Assembly (NCBI GenBank): GCA_900074745.1
Contig: LT598463.1
Coordinates: 842,996 to 906,995, forward strand
Source of the DNA: Lachancea mirantina
Lineage: Eukaryota > Ascomycota > Saccharomycetes > Saccharomycetales > Saccharomycetaceae
DNA: 64,000 nucleotides
Direction: 5' to 3'
Shown here: one piece after another, positions 9,797 through 18,430 of the stretch
Position numbering within the stretch: the stretch's first letter is position 1
How the letters are laid out: every line of letters starts with the position of its first letter
The notes under the pieces: model-generated
Seen by the model: only the letters and a program-made list of their open reading frames with translations
What the model was told of the DNA's origin: nothing
The model's database searches: none
Made by a program: the position numbers and the translations under genes

Positions 9797-11689
9797 ATGC
9801 TTGATTTTTTGACTATTTTCAACCCGAAATTTAGTAAAGATGAGTTTGACACTCACAAACAACTACTTCTTTACCACACATTTCAAGAGGGCCAGGAGTA
9901 TTCTAGCAATGAAAAACTTTCTCAGATCGGTATAATTCAGGCGGTGTGGTCTTTTTCAAAGTCGTTCGAGAACTCAAACGGTGTCGAAAGAAATGTAATA
10001 GGATTGGAAGATAAAAAGATCTACAGCCTGCTGGTTGAGGGAGAATTCTTTGTGAGTCTGGCTTGTTCGAGTAGCGAGAAGGAAATGGTTGGGGTCGAAA
10101 ATCATTACTTCTCGAATTTGTGTCGCTGTTATGATACTTTTGTCCTTCATCATGGGTTATGGAAATCTTTTGCAAATCAGCATGACCTGACGGATCGCTT
10201 AAATGAGCATTTCATACCTTTCTGGAAAGATGTGGATCTGCTCCCACACTTGCTTATTTCGAATGGACTCCTCGATTTTTGGTCGTCTGGGTTCAAGGTT
10301 GCGGATCTCGCAGACTGCGAAAATGCATCCAAATGGGAAACTGACATGACCCAGCAAGTTCTTCTCGATGACACGAGTTTTCTGGGGCTCAAAGATGCTT
10401 TGATATATCATCTACCTCCTCAAACTGCTCACAAGGGCTTTAAAAACTACGGGTTTGTTCGGAACTTTACCACAGATTTTGACTCCTTACCCCAAATTTC
10501 GAACTGGATTCATCAAATGAATACGGTATATGGGCGTCTCTCCAGCCATGTCATTGCGGGCAATGCACATCTCAAAGGAGTCGCCGTTGAGGAAGGCGAG
10601 GAAGACGACCATGGTGCGAACGTATCCCCCGCCGATCTCCAGACCTCCATCATCAGCCATAGTAAAAATGTTTTGCATAATTTGACACTTCCGATATCAT
10701 TTGCGTACGATACCATACAAGAGGTGGGTAATATGACCGGGGTTTCTAATAGCATGTCACTTTTGACAAGCTACATTCCAGACTGGTCTTGGTATTCACA
10801 GTCTTCCGGTTCAGCAAGCGGTTTTAAATCAAGAAGCGGATTTTTGATTTCACCTTTGTCACCAGCATTTCTTCCAGACTCATACAAAGTCAAACAGCTG
10901 CATTTATCGTTTCACGGTCAGAGTGATATATACAACACCATCTTTTGGTACTACGACGACATTCTGGTAGTTCTCATCTTCAAACCTGATTTTGCAAAAA
11001 TACGAGACAGAGAATACTTGAATGACCTCAGTTACAAGTTGAGCTTGATTTCGAAAGAACTTTACGAAACGCAATTGATTCCGGATACTAGCCACACAGA
11101 TGATTTCTGCTATGCGCTTTACACAAAATCGTCCTCTCAGATTCGGTCTTCTTTTCCCCTGTGTCAAATGAGTGATTCAGAGGACGCCTCTGCACTAGAG
11201 CTGGCGGTGAACGGACTTGATCAATTTCTGACTGCTAGCATCAACAGAAAATCGTCGGTAGCCACGATAACGGTTGATCATACGCCGTTTGCAGCGGAGG
11301 ACGATGGAACCGGAAGCGCATGGGGCCTAGGATTGATGGGTCAATTTCTCCAGCCCCGTAAACCAAACGATAACAAAAAAACAGTTGCGGACACTTTTCT
11401 TGACAGCATGCCCTTTGAGAAATTATCTCAGCTGCATCAAGATGTTATGCTGTTTCTACATGCGCTGAGAACGACGAAAAAGGCCTCGGACGTGAGGGAA
11501 GAAAAGCTGATAAGACTAAACAATGGAGTTTTGTGTTTCATTTCCGAGGACATTGAGAAGGTCGCCGTTGTTGTGGAAAACTGGTTTAATCCTAAGCATA
11601 AATTCAAACCAAATTCGTGTGAAAGTTCTGGCCTTATTGATCAGATGAAACTCGAAGCGCGAAAATGGTACAACAATAACGCCTCCTGA
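9797..11689 (+). CDS. CCZ1: Ccz1, subunit of the Mon1-Ccz1 GEF for Ypt7
   Basis: 630 residues from the first ATG at 9797 (S. cerevisiae Ccz1 704). Frame continues upstream only through non-ATG codons and a poly-lysine-like stretch, so I do not extend it. The N-terminus (LDFLTIFNPKFSKDEFDTHKQLLLYHTFQ) is the longin-type opening typical of Ccz1; a second conserved block lies near the C-terminus. Mon1-Ccz1 activates the Rab Ypt7 on late endosomes, vacuoles and autophagosomes. A central acidic loop (EEGEEDD, about residues 273-279) is probably disordered. The gene shares a 284-bp divergent promoter with SRP54. Confidence 0.92.
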   Translation: MLDFLTIFNPKFSKDEFDTHKQLLLYHTFQEGQEYSSNEKLSQIGIIQAVWSFSKSFENSNGVERNVIGLEDKKIYSLLVEGEFFVSLACSSSEKEMVGVENHYFSNLCRCYDTFVLHHGLWKSFANQHDLTDRLNEHFIPFWKDVDLLPHLLISNGLLDFWSSGFKVADLADCENASKWETDMTQQVLLDDTSFLGLKDALIYHLPPQTAHKGFKNYGFVRNFTTDFDSLPQISNWIHQMNTVYGRLSSHVIAGNAHLKGVAVEEGEEDDHGANVSPADLQTSIISHSKNVLHNLTLPISFAYDTIQEVGNMTGVSNSMSLLTSYIPDWSWYSQSSGSASGFKSRSGFLISPLSPAFLPDSYKVKQLHLSFHGQSDIYNTIFWYYDDILVVLIFKPDFAKIRDREYLNDLSYKLSLISKELYETQLIPDTSHTDDFCYALYTKSSSQIRSSFPLCQMSDSEDASALELAVNGLDQFLTASINRKSSVATITVDHTPFAAEDDGTGSAWGLGLMGQFLQPRKPNDNKKTVADTFLDSMPFEKLSQLHQDVMLFLHALRTTKKASDVREEKLIRLNNGVLCFISEDIEKVAVVVENWFNPKHKFKPNSCESSGLIDQMKLEARKWYNNNAS

Positions 11690-11795
11690 GTCAGTGAAGC
11701 TTGCAAATAAAAATTATGTGATTTAAATTTTGGTTAGTCGACGTTACATGTATTATACCGACATTATGCTATGGCGAACTTTTTTAAAACATCTT

Positions 11796-12272
11796 TCAAT
11801 CTTCGTAGATGTCTCCCGAAATAAGATCATGCAAAAGAACTTGATACTCGAACGACTTCATGGTTGAACTTCGGCTGGGGATTTCGTGCAAGCTCGAAGC
11901 CAGGCTACTTGACGTAGGGCCTTGTGGGCCTTGGCCCCCATCGAAGAAATCGCTGTGCTTCACCGTTGTCCAGTCTTCCAGGGGCAAAAAGCTCTGTTCT
12001 TCTTCTGTGACAATTCGCCTGCCGTGAGTGTAAGGGCTAGCTGTGTGAGTCGCTGAGGTGTGGTGGTCTTTCAGAAAGTGACGGAAATCGAAAATGTCGT
12101 TCAATTTTTGGATTGCTACCTGCGATATTCGCGGCTGGTCGCCTCGCCTGCTACACTGAGCTTTATTGGAGTTTTGCGGTTTGAAAACCCCGCCGCCTTG
12201 AGGCCTCAGATCTTTGCCCTGGTCGCTAACGGCCTTCTGTTCCTGCCATTTGGCTTTAACGAGTCCTGACAT
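11796..12272 (-). CDS. Unrecognised 158-residue protein
   Basis: I start at ATG 12272 (MSGLVKAKWQEQ); a longer reading would need TTG. The chain is polar and probably disordered in its middle (Gln/Gly-rich, then Ser/Thr/His-rich). Two short blocks look conserved in character: VAIQKLNDIFDFRHFLKDHH (about 59-78) and the acidic C-terminus MKSFEYQVLLHDLISGDIYED. No signal peptide, membrane segment or catalytic motif. An STRE-like AGGGG (minus strand, near 12306) precedes it and the upstream gap is long (1.4 kb), which would fit a regulated gene. It sits between CCZ1 and AGP2, which are direct neighbours in S. cerevisiae (YBR131W-YBR132C), so it may be a gene lost from that track or lineage-specific. 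Function unknown. Confidence 0.65.
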   Translation of the reverse strand: MSGLVKAKWQEQKAVSDQGKDLRPQGGGVFKPQNSNKAQCSRRGDQPRISQVAIQKLNDIFDFRHFLKDHHTSATHTASPYTHGRRIVTEEEQSFLPLEDWTTVKHSDFFDGGQGPQGPTSSSLASSLHEIPSRSSTMKSFEYQVLLHDLISGDIYED

Positions 12273-13646
12273 CCCAAACACCAAAAAAATGAAATAAAAA
12301 CACTGTCCCCTGCGGCTTTTCGTTGCTCTACGCCGCTCTGCTGCTCCTTTACTGTCCTAAAGACCTGTGATCAACTTTGGAGTCGTGCCGACTTTCGACC
12401 CTGTCCTACCATTAAACAATATATATCAAATGGACCTAAACATTTACCACATGCCCATCCGTCTCATCTGCGCTACGTATCTATAGGATGCGGCTATATT
12501 TCCGATTGCGTTCGTATTGCGAGCCATCTTCACGATGACAGTTCACACGCTATCTATCTACTTACGCCAAGAAGACAAAGCCCATAGGGCGCCCCATCGG
12601 ACGAAAAAAACACGCTAATGGTCCCGGCCTTTTTGACTATCTCGCAATTATTTACAAACTGCGGCAATCCGCGTCGCTACCTACCAGAAAGAGTACATAC
12701 TTGAGTCTGCGCCTTTCTAGCCGGCTAGCTCTTCTTTTTTTCTCTCTTGATAACTTTGAGCGCACGGTGTTTTGATAAGAGATGCCCGTGCGGCCAATAA
12801 AAGCGATGTCCGAAAAGGAAGTCAAACACCCAGGGTTTGGCTGCTGTAAAGGACTACAAGATATAGTACCGCCTGCCTCTGGCGTTCATCAAGTAAGAGA
12901 ACTGCGAGTTGCTGATAATACTACGGAGACGTGTTAAATATAAAAGTGCTTTCCCTTCTTGCGTAGAACAATCTTCAAAGCTAAGGATAACAGTAAATCT
13001 ACAGTATTAAGTTACTGAGCTTCCCGCACTCTTGCCACTAAATTATGCTAAAGTATTTATGATGAATAAACACGGTTTTGACGTTTCTCTGATTCTACAA
13101 ACGCATTTTGCGCCAGTAACGACCGCGGTCCGAGGCTTCCGACAAGAGTTCCACTCCGAGGCACGGCTATCGCCGTGTCGCCGTGTGTTGTTCTTTATCA
13201 GGTTGAAGATCCAAGCAGCCAGGGAAACGAAAAAGGTGCCAAAACAAAAGACGTCACGTGATCCAGGTGGTGGGGGGACTGATAAGCAACCCGCCGCCAA
13301 AAATCGCCGAGGAATCGGGGTTCGTTATCGGGGTCATTACCGAGCCCACTTGCGACTAAGGCTGGCTGGCGGATTGCTCGTGGGGGCGAATGGGACACCG
13401 CTGCGACGTGCAATCTGATTTGCAATCTGATGTGCTGTGGAATTGAGTTGTTGCCGGGTGTTTGAGGGGACAGCAACAAGGACCAGACGACGGGATAGGC
13501 CGTGACTAATAGACGCCTGATACGCAGGGTAGGTCCGCTTGACATTTTGGTTTGCGTCGGTCAAAATCACGTGACGTGCGTGTCAGATTCCCATCGCGTC
13601 CTTCAGCTAGTGACACCGGTCATCTCCCGGCGTCGTTTCCGGGAAT
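12273..13646. promoter_or_regulatory. 1.4 kb intergenic with TATA, CCAAT and E-box elements
   Basis: Unusually rich in promoter-like signals. On the plus strand CCAAT (near 12794) precedes TATAAAA (12939-12945). About 100 bases on come a 5-codon ORF (ATG 13046) and a 119-codon frame (13059-13418) that I do not accept as coding. Two GTGGGG boxes (near 13271 and 13380) resemble Mig1 sites. TCACGTGAT lies near 13256 and TCACGTGACGTG at 13567-13578. The stretch could be a long upstream region for the 158-residue gene, or hold an unannotated transcript reading towards AGP2. Function is inferred, not shown. Confidence 0.5.
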
Positions 13647-15380
13647 TCATGCCCAATGGCGAAAGTTGGTGAACCCGTCTTGTAATTCGTGCGTTTCGAT
13701 TTCGACAAGACCGCTCAAAAGGTCGACTTCATGCGGCTGTCTCTTGCGACGTTTGCGCATTGTCAACATCCTGTGCACGATGTAGAGACCCAGATCAATG
13801 AACACCATCAGGTAGCAGAACAAGAAATCTCTGTAGTTCCACAGCCCTTTGTAAAAAACACTGTAGCCCTGGACAACGGTCATGACGCAGACACAGACAA
13901 GGCCAAAAATGGCCGTGTAAGGCTGTCCCCAGGATTTGAACGGCAGAGGTGGCAGCGATATGCGCTGTGCAAGATACGCGCGTCTGAAATACAGATACGT
14001 AATGCACAAAACGGCAAAATTGATGAGCTGCGACGCGGTAATGAGATTCACGAGCCAGTTCAATACCACGGCACTGTTCGCATTGAGCTGTAGCAGGCTC
14101 AAGAGTGCCCAGCACAACGACGCTCCCACCGCGTAAATTGGCACGCCCTGTTTCGTACAGACCTTAAAAATGCGCGGCGCGTACCCGTCCAAAGCCATGC
14201 CGTAGAGCGAGCGCGAGGAACAATAGGAATAAGCGTTTCCAGCAGAGAACGCCGCAGTAATCAGTGCGACGTTTACAATGTTCGGCAAGACTTTGATGCC
14301 CAGATTGTTCATGGCGATCACATACGGAGACGCGCCCGCGCCGGGTCGCGCCTCGTTAATCGCAGCGGTCAAGTTGGGGTCGTTCGCGCTGCATACGATG
14401 CCCACACACAGTGAACTGCCCAGAAACAAGATCGTCAGCCTCACAAACACTTGTTTGAACGCAACGGGCAACACTTTGCGTGGAACTCGCGTTTCTCCTG
14501 CTATCATCGAAACGTAGTCCGGCCCTGCGATCGTGAAACTGGCCTGGATCAAACATGCTAGGAAACCTTGGAAATAGCCCGCGGCACTCGAGCCTGCGAC
14601 GCCCGTGGGGAAATATTTTTTCACCGGAGCCTCGCCAAAGTATCTGAATCCAATAACATCGTGGCCTGGGTTTCCACCGACCATCACGACAAAAGTAAAG
14701 ACAAAGAGCCCTGCAGCAAGCACGATTTTAAAACTTGCGAGCCAGAATTCGGTCTCTCCGTAGTAGCGGACCGCGAACACACTAATCGCCAGGTACAGCA
14801 CTACTTGAACCACGAGCGGAATCGCCGCAGAGTAATCCTCACGCCAGTAGTGAATGATGGTGTTGACGCCGACGATTTCGTACGGGATCTGCACGCACTC
14901 GAGAAACCAGAAGTTCCAGCTGGCCATTACAGCGAAAGAATCTCCGACGCATCGCGACGCAAGTCTTAGAAACGGAGAACTTACAGGCAGGTAACACACC
15001 ATCTCTGCGGTAGACACAGTGATGCAAAGGATCGGGAGACACCACAGTGCCATACCCACCAACAAAAACACAGGTCCACCGTGATACAGCGCCCTACCGA
15101 TACTGACGAACAGCGCGGTGCCAATCACTCCCGAAATCCCTATGAGCTGTACATGTCTGTTGGCCAGTTTCCTGTGTGTTCTTTGTTCGGTAGGCGGTGT
15201 CTCGGTGCCGAGAGGTCCGTCTTCGACGGGCTTCGAGAGGACCGACGCACTGGTTTCGTTCAGATCATTCGTTTCGTTGATTTCCAAGCTTTCGACGTTT
15301 TCCACGGCTTTCGTCGTCTTGACGCCTGTCATTGTATCTGTATCCATAACGAGTTTGTATGGATTAGCTCGAATCCGCAT
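13647..15380 (-). CDS. AGP2: Agp2 amino-acid-permease-family transporter/regulator
   Basis: 577 residues (S. cerevisiae Agp2 596). A 12-helix APC-family permease: the first transmembrane block LIGISGVIGTALFVSIGRALY carries the substrate-binding GxIGT-type signature, and hydrophobic segments continue to residue 540. Long stretches such as MASWNFWFLECVQIP and AMNNLGIKVLPNIVNVALITAAFSAGNAYSYCSSRSLYGMALDGYAPR follow the Agp2 pattern closely. In yeast Agp2 is a plasma-membrane protein needed for carnitine and polyamine uptake and acts partly as a sensor that controls other transporter genes. The N-terminal 70 residues are a variable cytosolic tail. The gene is more GC-rich than its neighbours. Confidence 0.95.
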   Translation of the reverse strand: MRIRANPYKLVMDTDTMTGVKTTKAVENVESLEINETNDLNETSASVLSKPVEDGPLGTETPPTEQRTHRKLANRHVQLIGISGVIGTALFVSIGRALYHGGPVFLLVGMALWCLPILCITVSTAEMVCYLPVSSPFLRLASRCVGDSFAVMASWNFWFLECVQIPYEIVGVNTIIHYWREDYSAAIPLVVQVVLYLAISVFAVRYYGETEFWLASFKIVLAAGLFVFTFVVMVGGNPGHDVIGFRYFGEAPVKKYFPTGVAGSSAAGYFQGFLACLIQASFTIAGPDYVSMIAGETRVPRKVLPVAFKQVFVRLTILFLGSSLCVGIVCSANDPNLTAAINEARPGAGASPYVIAMNNLGIKVLPNIVNVALITAAFSAGNAYSYCSSRSLYGMALDGYAPRIFKVCTKQGVPIYAVGASLCWALLSLLQLNANSAVVLNWLVNLITASQLINFAVLCITYLYFRRAYLAQRISLPPLPFKSWGQPYTAIFGLVCVCVMTVVQGYSVFYKGLWNYRDFLFCYLMVFIDLGLYIVHRMLTMRKRRKRQPHEVDLLSGLVEIETHELQDGFTNFRHWA

Positions 15381-15973
15381 CCTAACACCAGTGTCTTTAG
15401 TTGCAACTCACTGCTGATCTGTCTATGTACAGATATCTGGTCTACACTTCCGTGGCGGCGTCCCTACGTCGTCGCCGTGTTGTCGCGGTGACCGACATAC
15501 AACCGTACCGTGAACAAGCGTACTGTAATAATTAGTGTAGAATGCCATAATAGGGGCCGTAGGGCCGTAGGGCCACGTAGGTAAATGTGCGGATACCGCT
15601 AAGGGCTACGAAAGAATACAAAACGCTATGAGACACCATGTGAGACGATGTTACAGACAGCGTTAACTCCGCTGAGGACCCTTCCTGGGGGTGCATCGCT
15701 GACGCTACAAATCACATTGACAGTTGAGCTGCAGAGAATCTATTTTTTCCGGACTCGAGAAGTTCTCGAAAAAGAAGCAAAATCAATAGTCACGTGATTT
15801 CGAAAAAGCGTTAAGAGTGATAATCAGAATCCGTACACAGCGATAGTAGTAAACTATCACGTGACATTTAAATTTGACGTCTGAAGGGATACCTGATTGA
15901 TTATTATAGCGCAGGTATAGTAAAGACGCGGCGATCAAGTAACGCATCGACTGACACTTTGGTATAGCTCATA
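15381..15973. promoter_or_regulatory. Divergent promoter of AGP2 and YPR089W with two TCACGTGA sites
   Basis: Shared 593-bp upstream region. Two perfect palindromes, TCACGTGA at 15790-15797 and 15857-15864, lie 180 and 110 bp before the YPR089W ATG and are likely sites for a bHLH factor such as Cbf1 or Tye7. An AGGGG (15552-15556) sits within a short tandem repeat nearer AGP2. Confidence 0.6.
15554..15579. repeat. Tandem GGGCCGTA repeat, about three units
   Basis: Two exact copies of GGGCCGTA (15554-15561, 15562-15569) and a third diverged copy starting GGGCC at 15570. GC-rich against an AT-richer background, in the AGP2 upstream region. No function known. Confidence 0.8.
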
Positions 15974-18310
15974 ATGGAGTTTACGAGCCATTGGAGCATC
16001 TCTGATGGCCCCAGAAATATGACAGATATAGTCGGTGACAAAAAAGCCCGCAAAATTTGGGACTCGATAGGCCTCATCTCCGAAAACCAAGATCCTTGGT
16101 CCTCTCTCGTGGTTCTGATAAGCCAGTCAGAAGATGAACCAGACGCTGCAACGCTAGCGGATTTGCTGCGACATGTTTCGGATATCAATGTCCGTCACCC
16201 GACAGGCGTGACACTCCTGATCTACGCCATTGTCTTTGACAATCCTCTTTTCATTGAACTTCTGCATAGCACAGGCCGTTTGGACGCCAATCTCCCCGAC
16301 ACGATCGTCGGGTACACTCCCCTAATGTGGTGTTTCCATCTGGAGCGTCAAAAATGTTGCATAGAGCTCCTCAATTTTTGGGGAGAAATCGATCTCGACG
16401 CAACGACCGAAACTGGTTCAACTGCCCTCGATCTCCTCGTTCCCGGCTCCACTATGTACGAATTTGCCGAAGAGCACGAACTACTTACCTCTGCACGTCG
16501 CAGTTCCATTCCTGATCTTTACAAAGCTCCACCGACGTTTACAACAGACGTTGATCACACTATCGACAATATCGCGCTGCAGGCTGCAGGGTTGACGCTC
16601 GAGGAGAGCGAACCTTTCGAAGCTGAGAAAAGGTTGAATCCAGTCTCTGATCCCTTCAACGACTACTCCAGAACCGATTCCATAGCCTTCGACTTCGACA
16701 ATCTTCATCCCGATCAATTCATAGAATTTGCCGATTACGACATTCCACGAATACTTGAGCTTTTGATGCAGCTGCCTCTGAAAAAGCCGCACAAAACTTG
16801 TACACCGGCTGCTGTCATATTCCAATGCATACGCTACGCAGACAGGAGACGACAAAGCAAGGCATTGGTCGAGTCATTTACAGGTCTTTCTTTGACCAAA
16901 ATTCTCTCCACTATCGTATCCTCTTCGGGCGGTGTCGTGTCTGAGAATCCTGGAGATATTGTTTCCCAATCTTATTGGCTATCTGCACTATGCTTTCTGT
17001 TCTATTATCTTTATCGAGAAGAGAGCTTTTTCAAAAGATACCCCAAAATCTTACAAGATTTAATTGACGGCATTAGAGCCACTCTTGTCGAGCTTGTCTC
17101 CTCAATCAATTCAAGAGTCGCACCTCTGATCGATTCCACTATCTTGAAGTACACTTCAATTGAACAAGTTAAACAAACCTTGTACAGAAGCGATTGGAAT
17201 TTATTCAAGAAGCGTAGGGGAAAAGCGAAAGATGCAAATTCAACCTCTTATGATAAAATTTTGACGCTTTTGTATCCGCCATCAGTCGAGGAACAGAAGA
17301 AACCTTCACCTTTAAAGGTGGTTCAAATTTTTGGTGCTATGCTGTATGTCTTAGATTTACATCATCTCCATCCGCTTATTGCTCAGCAATGCTTGTCGTT
17401 AAGCATGAAATGGTTTTCATCCTGCGTATTTAACAAAATCATCAGCGACAAAAGGAAGCTATTGTCCAGAGCACATGCAATACAAATACGCTTAAATTTG
17501 TCTGCTATTGAAGATTGGATTAAAAATCATGATTTCACTGCTCCTGTTCCAAATATGATTGACGAATTTATGTGGCAGAGATTCCCTTTCACGCTCATCT
17601 TTGATCTGAAGGACATTGACGTTAAAAATCTGCCCCCCGAGCCGCGAAATATTACCAGCTATCGGCCCAAGAAGACCAATGTGATAGAAGATGCCTCCAA
17701 TTCGCTATTTTACTATCAGTCATTTTACTGCATTTCCCAGATTCATATGAAACCTTTACTACAATTGCTTCAGTGGCTTCAAGTCGCAACATCCATGAGA
17801 GACGAGGAGAGCTTAATGGCAACAAGTTCTATGCTAGATAGAATAAATTTTCTCCAGTTGTTAAAGTCCATAGGAAGATACAAGTATGAGCTTGAAGAGC
17901 CGAAGTTCAAGTCTAGCCTCAAGAAAAAACTCGAAGCCATTATAAATGAATCTCCTTCACAAGAATTATATCTTCCGGAGAAGACTTTACCAGCTTTAAC
18001 TTTACCAACTATTGCAGAATTAATTGATTTCTATGCGAATCGTGAAGATGGTTTGGAATTTCTCCCTTTTTTGACACCAGACATCCAAGACGACTTGAAT
18101 GAAATCCACGACCAAAATCTCAAGTCGATTACGACAGCGGCAACCGATGACAACTATAATGATAACGACTCAGAAGACGATGACAAGGGTAATGAAAAAG
18201 TCTCTGATACCGCGGAAAATGAACTGTTTTCAACATTGAACGCACCATCGGCAGCGGCTCAAAAGCCTCTCTGGGCCATTAACAGTGATATCGAGGGTAA
18301 CCCATGGTAA
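15974..18310 (+). CDS. Ankyrin-repeat and DIL-domain protein, YPR089W orthologue
   Basis: 778 residues (S. cerevisiae YPR089W 888). Residues about 75-165 show ankyrin-type repeats (NVRHPTGVTLLIYAIVFDNPLFIELLHSTG; LPDTIVGYTPLMWCFHLERQKCCIELL; TETGSTALDLL). A large helical region, roughly 330-650, matches the DIL (dilute) fold found in the cargo-binding tail of type V myosins and in a family of fungal ankyrin-DIL proteins. The C-terminus (about 710-750) is a short acidic tract. The molecular role is not established; position next to HSL7/AGP2 and SRP54 fits the YPR088C-YPR089W order interleaved with YBR132C-YBR133C. Convergent with HSL7, 120 bp between stops. Confidence 0.85.
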   Translation: MEFTSHWSISDGPRNMTDIVGDKKARKIWDSIGLISENQDPWSSLVVLISQSEDEPDAATLADLLRHVSDINVRHPTGVTLLIYAIVFDNPLFIELLHSTGRLDANLPDTIVGYTPLMWCFHLERQKCCIELLNFWGEIDLDATTETGSTALDLLVPGSTMYEFAEEHELLTSARRSSIPDLYKAPPTFTTDVDHTIDNIALQAAGLTLEESEPFEAEKRLNPVSDPFNDYSRTDSIAFDFDNLHPDQFIEFADYDIPRILELLMQLPLKKPHKTCTPAAVIFQCIRYADRRRQSKALVESFTGLSLTKILSTIVSSSGGVVSENPGDIVSQSYWLSALCFLFYYLYREESFFKRYPKILQDLIDGIRATLVELVSSINSRVAPLIDSTILKYTSIEQVKQTLYRSDWNLFKKRRGKAKDANSTSYDKILTLLYPPSVEEQKKPSPLKVVQIFGAMLYVLDLHHLHPLIAQQCLSLSMKWFSSCVFNKIISDKRKLLSRAHAIQIRLNLSAIEDWIKNHDFTAPVPNMIDEFMWQRFPFTLIFDLKDIDVKNLPPEPRNITSYRPKKTNVIEDASNSLFYYQSFYCISQIHMKPLLQLLQWLQVATSMRDEESLMATSSMLDRINFLQLLKSIGRYKYELEEPKFKSSLKKKLEAIINESPSQELYLPEKTLPALTLPTIAELIDFYANREDGLEFLPFLTPDIQDDLNEIHDQNLKSITTAATDDNYNDNDSEDDDKGNEKVSDTAENELFSTLNAPSAAAQKPLWAINSDIEGNPW

Positions 18311-18430
18311 TAGACAGTTTTAATTTTAAAATGCTATATGCCTTTCCTAGGAGTGAATGCAACTTTATAGTAATGCAAACCGTACTCTGAGGGAAATTAA
18401 GAAGTAGATCTCAAGTTGAAAGCAACTTTA

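Noticed and set aside
13059-13418. 119-codon plus-strand frame after a TATA box
   Set aside because: The composition of the C-terminal half follows local GC-rich noncoding DNA, and no recognisable domain is seen; kept only as a finding about the promoter signals.
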